Shown: positions 37,316 to 46,843 of the stretch, piece after piece
How the letters are laid out: each line of letters starts with the position of its first letter
Position numbering within the stretch: the stretch's first letter is position 1
Assembly (NCBI GenBank): GCA_027452165.1
Contig: DAIDGX010000005.1
Span: 1-64,000, forward strand
Reading direction: 5' to 3'
Source: Vulcanimicrobiota bacterium
Lineage (GTDB): Bacteria; Vulcanimicrobiota; Vulcanimicrobiia; Vulcanimicrobiales; Vulcanimicrobiaceae
Length of the DNA stretch: 64,000 bases
Made by a program: the position numbers and the translations under genes
Notes under the pieces: generated by a model
Told to the model about the DNA's origin: nothing
What the model saw: only the letters and a program-made list of their open reading frames with translations
The model's database searches: none

Positions 37316-37941
37316 AGGGCACGAACGCGCGGGTAGCCGAGGCTACGTGCGACACCCCCTCCGGCCACGAATGAGAGCGGGATCGCCGCGCTTACCGCAA
37401 AGATCGAAAACACGTCGCCGAAGGCCCAGGCACCGAGCGCGTCGAGCAGGAGCATTACCACGCCCGCGCTCGCATTGACGATCGCCGCGCGTTCGGCTGC
37501 GCGCACCTTCTCCGGGTCGCCAGCGTGCGCGGAATCACGCGAGCAGACCCAAGCCAGAACGGCCCAAACGATAAAGTTCGTCGCAAGTGCAACGTAATAC
37601 AAGCGCATGCCAACTGCAGCGTCGTGGAGCGACGTCGGCCGATTTATCACCTCAGCCAAGTATGCAAGCAACACGATCGAGCCGAGCAATACGAAATTCA
37701 AAAAGATCGCGGCACGCGTCGGCACGAAAACACTTCGAAAGAGCCTATGATGGTTCCACCACAGCACGCATACAAGCGAAAACGTCCATAGAAACGCCGC
37801 GAACCATCCCGGGTTTTTCACCAAGTCGTCCACGTGCTGGGGAACGACGAGCGAGAGGCCAACCTGGGCAAGCGACAGGCCGATCACCACATCCGAGAAC
37901 GCCTCGATGCGATGGGCGTCACGCTCGCGCGCCTCGAGCAT
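37312..37941 (-). CDS. TMEM175-family cation channel (DUF1211), copy 2
   Basis: A 209-residue membrane protein with six hydrophobic segments, one repeat of the bacterial TMEM175 type. Helix 1 has the pore-lining signature RIEAFSDVVIGL (family R-x3-FSD). Bacterial TMEM175 proteins form tetrameric K+ channels. The ATG at 37941 follows the ACT gene by four bases and is chosen because the extension upstream does not resemble the family. Its stop overlaps the WYL gene. Confidence 0.85.
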   Translation of the reverse strand: MLEARERDAHRIEAFSDVVIGLSLAQVGLSLVVPQHVDDLVKNPGWFAAFLWTFSLVCVLWWNHHRLFRSVFVPTRAAIFLNFVLLGSIVLLAYLAEVINRPTSLHDAAVGMRLYYVALATNFIVWAVLAWVCSRDSAHAGDPEKVRAAERAAIVNASAGVVMLLLDALGAWAFGDVFSIFAVSAAIPLSFVAGGGVARSLGYPRVRAL

Positions 37942-37945
37942 CGTC

Positions 37946-38335
37946 TTACACCGCGGCCTCGCCGAGCATGCGGCGCGCGCGCTCGTTGTCGTCGGTTGAA
38001 ATTGCAACAAGCGCAAACCCGCCTTCACGGCGCACGTGATGGAGCGACCGAATGTTCACGTGCTCGTCGGCAAGCCGGCGCGAGAGATGCGCAAGTGCTC
38101 CCGGGCGATCCTCGATGCGGGCGAGCAGCACATCGTCGGTCACCGCGTGGTATCCGGCGTCGGTCAACACTTCGAGGACGCGATCGTCGTGCTCCACGTC
38201 CATACGTACGACGGCGCCGTCATCATGGGTCTCGGCAACGATCTGTTCGATGCTGATGCCTTTAGCCGCGAGCACCTCGGTAAGCTCGGCAAGCAAGCCC
38301 TGACGATTTGGCACGATCACGCGAATGCTGCGCAT
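37946..38335 (-). CDS. Tandem ACT-domain protein
   Basis: A 129-residue protein made of two ACT domains: MRSIRVIVPNRQGLLAEL...GISIEQIV and ARIEDRPGALAHLSRRLADEHVNI. ACT pairs bind small ligands, most often amino acids, and regulate enzymes. It lies two bases after the histidine decarboxylase stop with a GGAG site reading through that junction. Given this context, histidine or histamine is the natural candidate ligand, an inference. Confidence 0.88.
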   Translation of the reverse strand: MRSIRVIVPNRQGLLAELTEVLAAKGISIEQIVAETHDDGAVVRMDVEHDDRVLEVLTDAGYHAVTDDVLLARIEDRPGALAHLSRRLADEHVNIRSLHHVRREGGFALVAISTDDNERARRMLGEAAV

Positions 38336-38337
38336 GG

Positions 38338-39462
38338 TCACACTCCCTGAGCCGCACGTTCGGCGGCAATATCGGCGATAAAGGCGTCGAGTTGCTCGCA
38401 GGTGACGTTTGGCAGCACGAGCACGTGCGAGATCGTTCCCGCGGTGGCGAGTTGCCATTTCGCGCGGATCGCGTCGCTCACCCGCGGAAGCACAACCGTG
38501 ATCGCACTCGGGTTACGCCAGGCGTCGATACCGATCGCGCGCAAGCCCTCCACGAGATACGCGGCGCACGCAAGCGAGCGCGCGAGGCGCTCGCGAATAC
38601 CGCTGATACCGAGTTCGCGTAGCCGGTACCACAGCATGAGCGGAGAGAAACCGTTTCGCGATCCGCTGATCGTCGTATCAAGCGATCCGATGTAATCGAC
38701 CGCGCGCGCGATACGCTGCACGTTGTGCTTGCGCGCGATCACTACCCCACACGGAATCGGTGCTCCGAGAAATTTATGCCCGCTAACCGAGACCGAATCG
38801 GCTCCGTCCGCAAAATCGAACGCGGGCCGCGGTTCCAGAAAACTCGCATACGCGCCCGAGAGCGCTGCATCTGAATGAATGTAACGCTGGCGAATCGCGA
38901 GATCGTCCATGATCTGCGCGATTTTTGCAATGTCGTCGCGCGCCTCGGTCATCGTGGTTCCGATATTCGCGAAGATGATCGGCGGCACGTCACGATGGAT
39001 TTTCAATGTTTCGCGCAGATCTTCGTAATCGATCTCTCCGCTCGCCTGGGAGCGGATCATAATGTGGCGCATTCCCAAAAAGTGCAAATTTTTTGCAACG
39101 CTATAGTGCGTCTGCTCGGAGTAATACACCATGCCGCTGGGCATGAGCTCTCGTGCTAAATAAAGTCCGTAAAGGTTTCCCTCGGTCCCGCCGTTCGTAA
39201 CATAACCCCACCAGTCGTCATGCGGCGCGCGAAAGAGCTCGGCAAAGAATGCCACGACCTCGCGCTCGCACTCGCGCGTTTCAACGCGGTAGGTCGCGTC
39301 CGCAAACGGGTCCCCCACGTTATTGATGGGGAAGCGCAGAAAGCGCTCGAGCGCCGAGTAATCGAAGTCCTTCGCGGCCGGGTACCCGAGCGACCGTTCG
39401 TTGGCGTCGAGCATGCGCTCGAAGAGCGTGTCGAGTAGCGCGCGCGCATCCTGCGTTATCAT
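38338..39462 (-). CDS. hdc: PLP-dependent histidine decarboxylase
   Basis: A 374-residue group II decarboxylase, close in length and sequence to the Morganella-type enzyme that turns histidine into histamine and CO2 while consuming a proton. Matching blocks: NERSLGYPAAKDFDYSALERF, WGYVTNGGTEGN, HYSVAKN, FANIGTTMTEARDDI, HSDAALSG, and SGHKFLGAPIPCG with the PLP lysine. GAGGA precedes the ATG within the end of the upstream channel gene. No antiporter (HdcP-like) gene is nearby. The product could also be the amine of another amino acid, but the block pattern is specific to HDC. Confidence 0.9.
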   Translation of the reverse strand: MITQDARALLDTLFERMLDANERSLGYPAAKDFDYSALERFLRFPINNVGDPFADATYRVETRECEREVVAFFAELFRAPHDDWWGYVTNGGTEGNLYGLYLARELMPSGMVYYSEQTHYSVAKNLHFLGMRHIMIRSQASGEIDYEDLRETLKIHRDVPPIIFANIGTTMTEARDDIAKIAQIMDDLAIRQRYIHSDAALSGAYASFLEPRPAFDFADGADSVSVSGHKFLGAPIPCGVVIARKHNVQRIARAVDYIGSLDTTISGSRNGFSPLMLWYRLRELGISGIRERLARSLACAAYLVEGLRAIGIDAWRNPSAITVVLPRVSDAIRAKWQLATAGTISHVLVLPNVTCEQLDAFIADIAAERAAQGV

Positions 39463-39469
39463 CGTGTCC

Positions 39470-40156
39470 TCATGCTCGCGCGGGTCGTTCCCACGAGCGT
39501 TTTTCCAGCACCGCTGAAGCTATGCGCCCAACAATAGATCCCACGACGACGCCGAGCGCGATGCCGAGCGGTACGGTTGCTATGTGCGTGGACCCGAGCG
39601 CTTCGACGTTGGCAAATGCGTGGGTAAAGGGTGACGCGAACGCGCCGAGCAGCGCCCCGCCAACGATGCACAACGAGCGGACCGAGAGCGCCCAGCCTCT
39701 CATACGTTGCTTCGCCGATAAGTACGCATCGCGCGTCAACAGTCCAACGATCCGTAGCACCGCGAGCAAGCCGTAGGTGAGCGCGAACAATACGAAATAC
39801 GATCGTGCCATGGCGGCCTGATCTACCGGCATCTGCCCCTGGCGCAGCACGAGCTGGAGCGAAAAGACGAACAAGCCAAGCGATGCCAACGCTGCGAAAT
39901 TCAGCAATATCGATAGCGGCGACGGAGTGAAATAGACGCGAAATATCTCCGAGTGCGACCACCAAAACCGCGCGACGAGCGCAAATGTCATCAGGTAGCC
40001 GACGATCCCAACCGGGTCGGTAAAGAACGAGGCCGGCTTCGCCGGAATTACGAGCGTAAGCGCCGTCTGGGCAAGTGCAAAGCCGATGACGATGTCGGAG
40101 AACGATTCGAGGCGACGCACGACATGTTCGCTCCGTTCGTCGCGCGTCGCCTCCAT
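39470..40156 (-). CDS. TMEM175-family cation channel (DUF1211), copy 1
   Basis: A 228-residue membrane protein with about six hydrophobic segments and the helix-1 signature RLESFSDIVIGFALAQ. It is a diverged paralogue of the channel at 37312-37941. It starts seven bases after the aconitase stop and ends seven bases before the decarboxylase start. Two different copies could form a heteromeric channel, or each work alone. Confidence 0.85.
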   Translation of the reverse strand: MEATRDERSEHVVRRLESFSDIVIGFALAQTALTLVIPAKPASFFTDPVGIVGYLMTFALVARFWWSHSEIFRVYFTPSPLSILLNFAALASLGLFVFSLQLVLRQGQMPVDQAAMARSYFVLFALTYGLLAVLRIVGLLTRDAYLSAKQRMRGWALSVRSLCIVGGALLGAFASPFTHAFANVEALGSTHIATVPLGIALGVVVGSIVGRIASAVLEKRSWERPARA

Positions 40157-40163
40157 CGTCGAT

Positions 40164-42908
40164 CTAGCCCTGCGTGCGCAGCGAGCGCAGGACGTACTGC
40201 AGGATACCGCCGTGACGGTAGTACTCCGCCTCGTCCGGCGTATCGATGCGCACGAGCGCTTTGAACTGCAAGAATTTACCGGTTTTCGGATCGGTCGCCT
40301 TGACGTGCGCGTGCATGCGGGGGGTGATGCCGGCCGCGATGCCGGTGATCTCGATGACCTCTTCGCCCGTCAATCCGAACGTCGAACGATCCGCACCGTC
40401 GATGAACTGCAGCGGCAGGATTCCCATACCGATGAGGTTGCTGCGATGGATGCGTTCGAACGATTCCGCGATCACCGCCTTGATTCCGAGCAGATACGGT
40501 CCTTTCGCCGCCCAATCGCGCGACGAACCCGATCCGTACTCTTTGCCCGCGATAACCACGAGTGGCGTTCCGTCAGCCCGATATTTCACCGACGCATCGA
40601 AGATCGACATCTGTTCGTTCGTGGGAAGATAGCGGGTAACGCCACCCTCGACTCCCGGAACCATCAGGTTCTTCAAGCGCACGTTTGCGAAGGTGCCGCG
40701 CATCATGACCTCGTGGTTGCCGCGGCGCGCTCCGTAGGAGTTAAAGTCCTTCGGCTCGATACCGCGATCCATTAGATACTTCGCTGCGGGCGAGCTCTTC
40801 GCGATGTTACCGGCCGGGGAGATGTGATCGGTGGTAATCGAGTCGCCAAAGACCGCGAGCACGCGCGCGTTTGCGATATCGGCAAGCGGCGCCGGCTCGG
40901 CGGGCATGTTGTCGAAATACGGGGGACGTTTGACGTACTCCGACGCCGGGTCCCATGCGTACCGCTCGCTTGGCGGCGCATCGAGCTTCGCCCAACTGCT
41001 ATCACCTGCGAAAACGTCGGAGTACCGGGTCTTGAACATATCGTCGGTAACGCAGGCCGTAACGGTCCGCGCGATCTCGTCGTTCGACGGCCAGATATCT
41101 TTCAAGAAGACGGGCTTGCCGTCGCGATCCTCACCCAAAGGTTCGCTTGTGAGATCGACATCCATGCGCCCGGCGAGCGCGTATGCTACGACCAGCGGTG
41201 GCGACGCGAGGTAGTTCGCGCGCACTTGCGGATGGATGCGTCCTTCGAAGTTACGGTTACCCGAGAGCACTGCCGCGACGATCAAATCCTGTTCGGCGAT
41301 CGTCTCGGCAACATCGGCCGGCAGCGGACCGGAGTTGCCGATACACGTGGTGCAGCCATACCCAACGATGTTGAAGCCGAGTTCGTCGAGAGAACGCTGA
41401 AGATCGGCCTTCGCAAGGTAGTCCTTGACGACTTTCGATCCCGGTGCAAGCGAGGTCTTTACCCAGGGCTTGGTCTTCAAGCCGCGTGCGAGCGCGTTGC
41501 GCGCGAGTAGGCCCGCGCCGATCAACACCGAGGGGTTCGAGGTGTTCGTGCAACTCGTGATCGAAGCGATCACGACCGCCCCGTCGGCCACATCCTTTTC
41601 GGTGAGGGCCACGTTCGAGGCTCCGCCACCTTCGTTTTCGAACCGCGCGACCGCGCCGTTCTTGGCACCGCGGGCCGCCATCCACTCTTGCATCGCCGTG
41701 TTGAAGGACGATTTCACCGCACCCAAGCTCACGCGGTCCTGCGGACGACGCGGACCCGCGAGGTTCGGTTCGACCTCACCCAGATCGAGATGCACGACAT
41801 CGGTGTACTCGGCGTCGGGCATGTCGTCGGTACGGAAAAGCCCCTGCGCCTTCGCATACGCTTCGACCAAGGCCACGTGATCGGCCGAACGGCCGGTGAG
41901 TCGCAGATATTCGAGCGTCCGATCGTCGATCGGGAAGATCGCACACGTCGAACCGAACTCCGGCGACATGTTTCCGATCGTCGTGCGATCCGCAACCGGG
42001 AGCGCCGCAAGCCCCTTGCCGAAAAACTCGACGAACTTACCGACGACGCCCTTTTTACGCAGCACTTCGGTGATCTTGAGCACGAGGTCCGTCGCCGTGA
42101 CGCCTTCGCGCAGCTTGCCGTCGAGCCGGAACCCAATCACTTCGGGAATCAGCATCGTGACCGGTTGACCGAGCATCGCCGCCTCGGCTTCGATACCACC
42201 GACACCCCATGCGAGCACGCCCAGACCGTTAACCATCGTGGTATGCGAATCGGTACCGACCGCCGTATCGGGATACGCGGTCGCACTCTTCTCGTCAAAG
42301 GCAACGCCGGCACCGCCAGCGCCGAAAACGACGCGCGCTAAATATTCGATGTTGACTTGGTGAACGATGCCGGTGTCCGGCGGGACCGCGCGGAAGCCGT
42401 CGAGCGCCGCCTGTCCCCACTTCAAGAAGGCGTAGCGTTCGCGGTTGCGCTCGAATTCCAGATCGGCGTTTTTCTGAAACGCGTCGTTCGAGCCGAAGTA
42501 GTCGATCTGCACCGAGTGATCGATCACGAGCTCGACCGGCTGCAGCGGATTGATCTTCTTCGGATCGCCGCCCATCGACGCCATCGCGTCGCGCATCACC
42601 GCGAGATCGACCACGCAGGGTACGCCGGTAAAATCTTGGAGGAGTACGCGCGCCGGCCGGAAGGCGATCTCTTTGTCCGATGCGGCGTGCGGATCCCAAC
42701 GCGCGAGCGCTTCGATATCGGCTTTAACGACCGAGCGTCCGTCTTCGAAACGCAACAGATTCTCGAGGAGAATCTTCAAACTGTAGGGTAGCCGGCCGAG
42801 TTTGGTGAGGCCGGCGCGCTCGATGCTATCGAGGCGAAAATAGGTGTAGGAGCGGTCGCCGACGCGCAGCGTATCGACCGCATTGAAGCTATTCGCGTGC
42901 TGATTCAT
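40164..42908 (-). CDS. acnA: Aconitate hydratase A
   Basis: A 914-residue [4Fe-4S] TCA-cycle enzyme interconverting citrate and isocitrate. Cluster ligands lie in [11 protein letters not shown] and [12 protein letters not shown]. The N-terminal [20 protein letters not shown], the HSVQID segment and the C-terminal swivel domain ([33 protein letters not shown]) are all intact. The ATG overlaps the RNase D stop (ATGA). AcnA-type enzymes are often stress-stable forms, and apo-aconitase can bind RNA. Confidence 0.97.
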   Translation of the reverse strand: MNQHANSFNAVDTLRVGDRSYTYFRLDSIERAGLTKLGRLPYSLKILLENLLRFEDGRSVVKADIEALARWDPHAASDKEIAFRPARVLLQDFTGVPCVVDLAVMRDAMASMGGDPKKINPLQPVELVIDHSVQIDYFGSNDAFQKNADLEFERNRERYAFLKWGQAALDGFRAVPPDTGIVHQVNIEYLARVVFGAGGAGVAFDEKSATAYPDTAVGTDSHTTMVNGLGVLAWGVGGIEAEAAMLGQPVTMLIPEVIGFRLDGKLREGVTATDLVLKITEVLRKKGVVGKFVEFFGKGLAALPVADRTTIGNMSPEFGSTCAIFPIDDRTLEYLRLTGRSADHVALVEAYAKAQGLFRTDDMPDAEYTDVVHLDLGEVEPNLAGPRRPQDRVSLGAVKSSFNTAMQEWMAARGAKNGAVARFENEGGGASNVALTEKDVADGAVVIASITSCTNTSNPSVLIGAGLLARNALARGLKTKPWVKTSLAPGSKVVKDYLAKADLQRSLDELGFNIVGYGCTTCIGNSGPLPADVAETIAEQDLIVAAVLSGNRNFEGRIHPQVRANYLASPPLVVAYALAGRMDVDLTSEPLGEDRDGKPVFLKDIWPSNDEIARTVTACVTDDMFKTRYSDVFAGDSSWAKLDAPPSERYAWDPASEYVKRPPYFDNMPAEPAPLADIANARVLAVFGDSITTDHISPAGNIAKSSPAAKYLMDRGIEPKDFNSYGARRGNHEVMMRGTFANVRLKNLMVPGVEGGVTRYLPTNEQMSIFDASVKYRADGTPLVVIAGKEYGSGSSRDWAAKGPYLLGIKAVIAESFERIHRSNLIGMGILPLQFIDGADRSTFGLTGEEVIEITGIAAGITPRMHAHVKATDPKTGKFLQFKALVRIDTPDEAEYYRHGGILQYVLRSLRTQG

Positions 42909-44089
42909 GGCGTTAAGCGTATTTTGGGATCGCCGTCGGCGTAGCCTTCGATTCGCAGCGCCTCCTCGCCCGACAAAAGTCGCCACAGCGGCTCGGCGAC
43001 GAGCCCAAGGCGCCAGGACGAGAGTTCGAGCGCGTCCTCCAGCGCTTCGCGCGAGGCGGGGACCTCACGGGCGACCCGCTCCAGGCTCGCCCGCGGGACT
43101 AGCAGGCTCTGCGGCAGCTCGTTCGCGCGCGCCAGTTCGCCTACCACCACGCCCATCAGCGATGCGAGCGTGTCCCGGCTCGCACCCAGCGGCCGCTCGG
43201 GACGGTGCGGCAACTCGTCCTCGGGGATCTCTTCACCGCGTGCCACCGCCTCCAAGATCGCGCGGCCGAGCGATTTGCGCGCACCTGGCTCGAGCCGCCG
43301 CAACTGGTCGAGTTCTTCCATGCGCTTGGGACGCAGCGTCGCGAGTCCCGCGACCACGTCGTCCGGGATGATGTACTTCAGCGGGAGATCGCGCTCGCGC
43401 GCCATGCGGTCGCGTAGCTTCACGATCTCGCTCAGAACACCGAGTTCGCGACGATTCATTCGCATCGCACCCGGCACGCGCAAGTATGCTCGCCGCTCGT
43501 TCATACGAAAGCGTTCGATATCACCCAATTGCGCGCACTCCTCGAGCGCCCACGTGAGGCGCCCCGCGCTCTCCAAACGTTGCACGAGTTTGTCGTACAT
43601 CGGCAGCAAATGCGCCACGTCGTCCACAAGATACTCGATCTGGCGCGCGGTAAACGGTCGCGTCGACCAATCGCTAACCGTTTGCGATTTCGCAAGCTTC
43701 ACGCGTTCCAGATCGCGTACGAGATCCGCAAGCGACACCTGCATGCCGTACCCGAGAAACGCCGCCGCGACCTGCGTATCGAAAATGCTCGGCGGTACAC
43801 GCTCGTACCGGTCCGCAAAAATTTTGAGATCCGAGGAGAGCGCGTGACCGACCACGACTGTCGCAGCGAGCGCGTCGAGCAACGGGCGCAGATCGGGGAG
43901 CGCGAGCGGATCGACGATCACGGCACCGTCATCGAACGCGAGTTGCACCACCATCAAGCGCGGCGAATAGCTACGCTCGGTGTGGAACTCCGTGTCGAGC
44001 GCGACGCGTTCGCTACGCGCAACGCGTTCGCACAGCGCGACGAGCGCGTCATGGTCGGCAATCATCGGGATCGAATCGTTCGCGTTCAC
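42905..44089 (-). CDS. rnd: Ribonuclease D (DEDD 3'-exonuclease with HRDC domains)
   Basis: A 394-residue exoribonuclease trimming tRNA and other small RNA 3' ends. The DEDD residues occur in [21 protein letters not shown] and [10 protein letters not shown](L). Two HRDC-like helical regions follow (about 205-285 and 310-385). The GTG start overlaps the upstream TVP38 gene stop (GTGA), and its own stop overlaps acnA. Confidence 0.93.
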   Translation of the reverse strand: MNANDSIPMIADHDALVALCERVARSERVALDTEFHTERSYSPRLMVVQLAFDDGAVIVDPLALPDLRPLLDALAATVVVGHALSSDLKIFADRYERVPPSIFDTQVAAAFLGYGMQVSLADLVRDLERVKLAKSQTVSDWSTRPFTARQIEYLVDDVAHLLPMYDKLVQRLESAGRLTWALEECAQLGDIERFRMNERRAYLRVPGAMRMNRRELGVLSEIVKLRDRMARERDLPLKYIIPDDVVAGLATLRPKRMEELDQLRRLEPGARKSLGRAILEAVARGEEIPEDELPHRPERPLGASRDTLASLMGVVVGELARANELPQSLLVPRASLERVAREVPASREALEDALELSSWRLGLVAEPLWRLLSGEEALRIEGYADGDPKIRLTP

Positions 44090-44721
44090 GGTGTCGGTGT
44101 CGCTTTCGGTCGGCGGTGGAAGTGGAAGTGCGGGTGATGCTGCTCCCAGTACACATGGGCACGATACTCGTAGCGATGAACGATCACCGTCACGCGATCG
44201 CCGAAGATCGAGAGCACCGTGCAGATCGGGACCGCGATTGCACACATCGTCCAGACATGCACCCAGACGGGCACGCGGAAGGTCGCGGCGCTCGCGGTCG
44301 CCACGGTGCCGCCAAACCCTGGAATCACCCGTACGGCTAGAAGAAAGCCCGGCGAGCCGACGGGAAAGCGCTTCACCCAATGCGGCAGGCGGTCGAGGTA
44401 GGCATCCAGGTCCAGCATGCGCGAGGCGTGGCTGTTGATCCAATACCCCAGAAGCGCGGCAAAAACGAGGCCGATCGCATCGACCACCGATCCCCAGAAG
44501 GGGCCAAAGAGCGCGCCGTTCATGATCGCGAGGGCGTCCGTCACCGAAAACGGTGCCGAGGCGACCACGGCAAAGACGCCGATCGCGAGCGGGTAGGCGA
44601 GGAGCCCGATCGAGCGGATCTCGGTTTCGACGGCGGGCTGGAAGCGGATGACGAGCGCCGCGAGCGTAAATGACGCAGCAAGCAAGGCAAGCGCCCCGAG
44701 CTTTTTTACGGTCGGTTTCAA
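44086..44721 (-). CDS. TVP38/TMEM64 (DedA-superfamily) membrane protein
   Basis: A 211-residue protein with about five hydrophobic segments and the VTT-domain pattern: GPFWGSVVDAIGLVFAALLGYW and RVIPGFGGTVATASAATFRV. DedA/VTT proteins act in lipid (undecaprenyl-phosphate) transport. The tail is histidine-rich (HHPHFHFH), possibly metal-binding. The TTG start is the only suitable one before helix 1 and lacks a good ribosome site; it is head-to-head with the VKOR-like gene. Confidence 0.82.
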   Translation of the reverse strand: MKPTVKKLGALALLAASFTLAALVIRFQPAVETEIRSIGLLAYPLAIGVFAVVASAPFSVTDALAIMNGALFGPFWGSVVDAIGLVFAALLGYWINSHASRMLDLDAYLDRLPHWVKRFPVGSPGFLLAVRVIPGFGGTVATASAATFRVPVWVHVWTMCAIAVPICTVLSIFGDRVTVIVHRYEYRAHVYWEQHHPHFHFHRRPKATPTP

Positions 44722-44727
44722 GCGGAG

Positions 44728-45132
44728 GTGGGTAGGACGCTGCGGGTAGTCATCACGGTGCTCTGCGGAGTTGGTCTCTACGCCTCGCTTTTCATGCTTC
44801 GCAAGGCCAGACGGGCCGAGCGAGGTGAGCTGGCCGAGCCGAGCGTGGTCCAAACCCCGCGAGCCAAGCTCGTGGGCGGCATCCCGAACGCGGCCATCGG
44901 CGCGCTCTACTACCCGGTGCTCGCGCTCGGCATCTGGATCGCCCGGACCCCTGCCGAGGTCGCCGTGCTCGTGGCCGCGTCTGTGCTGGCCGCGGCGGTT
45001 TCGGTGCTGCTCGCCTATTCGCTGCTCTACGTCACGCGTATGGCCTGCGCATATTGCTGGACGTCGCACGCGATCAACTGGACGCTCGCCACCCTCCTTA
45101 TCGCGTTATTCAAAATATCATATTGGCAGTAG
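44728..45132 (+). CDS. VKOR-like thiol-oxidoreductase membrane protein
   Basis: A 134-residue protein with four hydrophobic segments and an active-site-like CxxC (MACAYCWTSHAINW) in the last helix, as in vitamin K epoxide reductase homologues that reoxidise periplasmic DsbA-like proteins. The second, loop cysteine pair of bacterial VKORs is absent, so electron relay may be incomplete. The GTG at 44728 is the first in-frame start; a GTG at 44758 is possible. Confidence 0.65.
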   Translation: MGRTLRVVITVLCGVGLYASLFMLRKARRAERGELAEPSVVQTPRAKLVGGIPNAAIGALYYPVLALGIWIARTPAEVAVLVAASVLAAAVSVLLAYSLLYVTRMACAYCWTSHAINWTLATLLIALFKISYWQ

Positions 45133-45257
45133 CGCCGCTCTCTGCTATCATCCTCGTCTCCGGTCCGGGACGCAGAACGTATTGCGCTCTCCGTCGGGGT
45201 GTTACGACGGTCGCGCCGGCTCGAGCTCTGCGCGAAAACGATCGGCAGAAACCATGA

Positions 45258-45284
45258 GGGCCGCGCGAGTGCGCGGCCCTTCTG
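45258..45284 (+). terminator. GC-rich terminator hairpin
   Basis: A 9-bp perfect stem (GGGCCGCGC / GCGCGGCCC) with a GAGT loop is followed by TTCTGCTT. It lies between the VKOR-like gene and a converging secreted-protein gene and most likely ends the former's transcript. Confidence 0.65.
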
Positions 45285-45307
45285 CTTGGTCGCCGTTGCC
45301 GAACGCG

Positions 45308-45913
45308 TTAGCTCTGCGCGAGCCCGTACACCGACGCGAGATCGTGCATAGCCTGGTTGAGCACCGCATGATAGTCGGCATCGGCCGCGATGCCGTACTT
45401 GGCATCGATGTCCTTCATCACCTGAACGTGGATGCCGTGCGAAACCGCGCGATCGAGCATCACCTCGACGTTGAAGCCGTTACCGGTCTGCCCAGCGCCC
45501 CAAAGGGCCGCCGCTAGCGCTTTGCCGTTCTTGGGGTTTGGGTTCGGCGTTGAGGGAAGCGCGATGTGCTTCGCGGTGACGATCTTCAGCGTGTCGGCGA
45601 CGATGAAGTTGAACACCTTGACGAAGTTCCCGATCTTCTGTTTGCCGAATTTCTTGGTGAGCGAGGCGAGTTCGGCTTGCGTCTTGTCGCCCGCGAGCGT
45701 TTTCACGAGCGTAACGGTCTGGAAGTTCTTGGGACCGCCGCCCGCCATCACCATCGAGAGCGTCACCGCAAGCGCGGGCGCTCCGGTATAGACGCCCGGG
45801 CCCGAGAAACGCGAAGCCTGGTCGGTGACGTTGGGCAACAGTTTGGCCGAAGCGCTCGCCGCCGATGCGACGATGAGCGACGCGCATGCAAGCGCGGTAA
45901 GAACACGGTTCAT
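45308..45913 (-). CDS. Secreted protein of unknown function
   Basis: A 201-residue protein with a Sec signal (MNRVLTALACASLIVASAASASA). The mature part has a long Gly/Ser strand segment (PALAVTLSMVMAGGGPKNFQTVTLVKTLAG), a helical, Lys-rich centre (KKFGKQKIGNFVKVFNFIVADTLK) and a C-terminal helical part. GGAGG lies 11 bases before the ATG. No domain recognised. Confidence 0.78.
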   Translation of the reverse strand: MNRVLTALACASLIVASAASASAKLLPNVTDQASRFSGPGVYTGAPALAVTLSMVMAGGGPKNFQTVTLVKTLAGDKTQAELASLTKKFGKQKIGNFVKVFNFIVADTLKIVTAKHIALPSTPNPNPKNGKALAAALWGAGQTGNGFNVEVMLDRAVSHGIHVQVMKDIDAKYGIAADADYHAVLNQAMHDLASVYGLAQS

Positions 45914-45985
45914 AGTAGTGCGAATCCTCCTGTGCCCCAACAAACGGAGAACCCGCGCGTTTGGATTGCTTGCCGATTGCGTGAG

Positions 45986-46414
45986 TTAGGGCAGGGCCTG
46001 AAACATCGCGCGGAACTTCGGATCGTCGGTCGGCTCTTCGGTCAAAAACGCGACCACTATCTCGAAGGCAACCGGAATGGCGGTGGCCCGGAGGCTGAGC
46101 GCGAGCACGTTCGCGTCGTTCCACCGCCGGGCTCCCGCCGCCGTCTCCGCATCGCCGCAAAGCGCGGCGCGCACGCCTGGTACCTTATTCGCCGCGATGC
46201 TCGCACCGGTGCCCGTCCAGCAGCAGACGATGCCCCGTGCACACGAACCGTTGGCCACCGCGAGCGCCGCCGCACGCGAGCCCGCAGCCCAGTCGTCGTC
46301 ACGCTCGTCGCGTAACGCGCCGAAGGGCACGACCTCGTGTCCGTCGTCGCGCAAACGCTGCACGAGCGCAAGCGGCAGCGCTGCGGCTTCGTCACTGGCA
46401 AGCGCGATCTTCAT
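45986..46414 (-). CDS. rpiB: RpiB/LacA/LacB-family sugar-phosphate isomerase
   Basis: A 142-residue isomerase, probably converting ribose 5-phosphate and ribulose 5-phosphate. The family core reads GIVCCWTGTGASIAANKVPGVRAAL, with the catalytic-site Cys (second of CC) followed by Trp instead of the usual Gly, then WNDANVLALSLR. The N-terminus MKIALASDEAA is typical. An allose- or galactose-6-phosphate substrate cannot be excluded. Confidence 0.85.
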   Translation of the reverse strand: MKIALASDEAAALPLALVQRLRDDGHEVVPFGALRDERDDDWAAGSRAAALAVANGSCARGIVCCWTGTGASIAANKVPGVRAALCGDAETAAGARRWNDANVLALSLRATAIPVAFEIVVAFLTEEPTDDPKFRAMFQALP

Positions 46415-46426
46415 GCGCGAGCGATT

Positions 46427-46825
46427 CTAGAGGATCGTGATCTCGTCCGCTTCGATCGAGCCGTCGGGCTGCACGCGTCCGCGTACATCGACCTGTTGCC
46501 CGGGCGCAAGCGTCGCGCCGCGCGGGTTGATGATGGTGCCTTGGTGTAAATGGATCTGCTTGTACGTTTGCAACGGCATCTCGATTTGCAGATCGAAACG
46601 GCGAAAGAACGTCACCGTTCCGCGGACGTGATTTGGGTTGACACCGAAGGGCGCGATAACGTCGCCCGTCACCTTTTGGATCAGCGATTCGAGCGCCCCG
46701 CCGATCCCGGGCGGTACGCTCGGCAACGCGAGCGGCGCCGCCGTCGGCGAGGGGGAGGGCGAGGGTGCCGGATCGGCGGCAAGCAACAGGACGGCCGCGG
46801 CGAGGGTGGTAAGACGCGCGTTCAT
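46427..46825 (-). CDS. Small exported DUF5666-like protein
   Basis: A 132-residue protein with a signal peptide and a Pro/Ser/Thr linker (DPAPSPSPSPTAAP). The C-terminal half has an OB-like strand pattern, RGTVTFF ... APGQQVDVRGRVQPDGSIEADEI, which resembles DUF5666. No ribosome site is clear. It is divergent from the NUDIX gene with 18 bp between starts. Confidence 0.65.
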   Translation of the reverse strand: MNARLTTLAAAVLLLAADPAPSPSPSPTAAPLALPSVPPGIGGALESLIQKVTGDVIAPFGVNPNHVRGTVTFFRRFDLQIEMPLQTYKQIHLHQGTIINPRGATLAPGQQVDVRGRVQPDGSIEADEITIL

Positions 46826-46843
46826 ACTGTAGGAGAACGCAGC

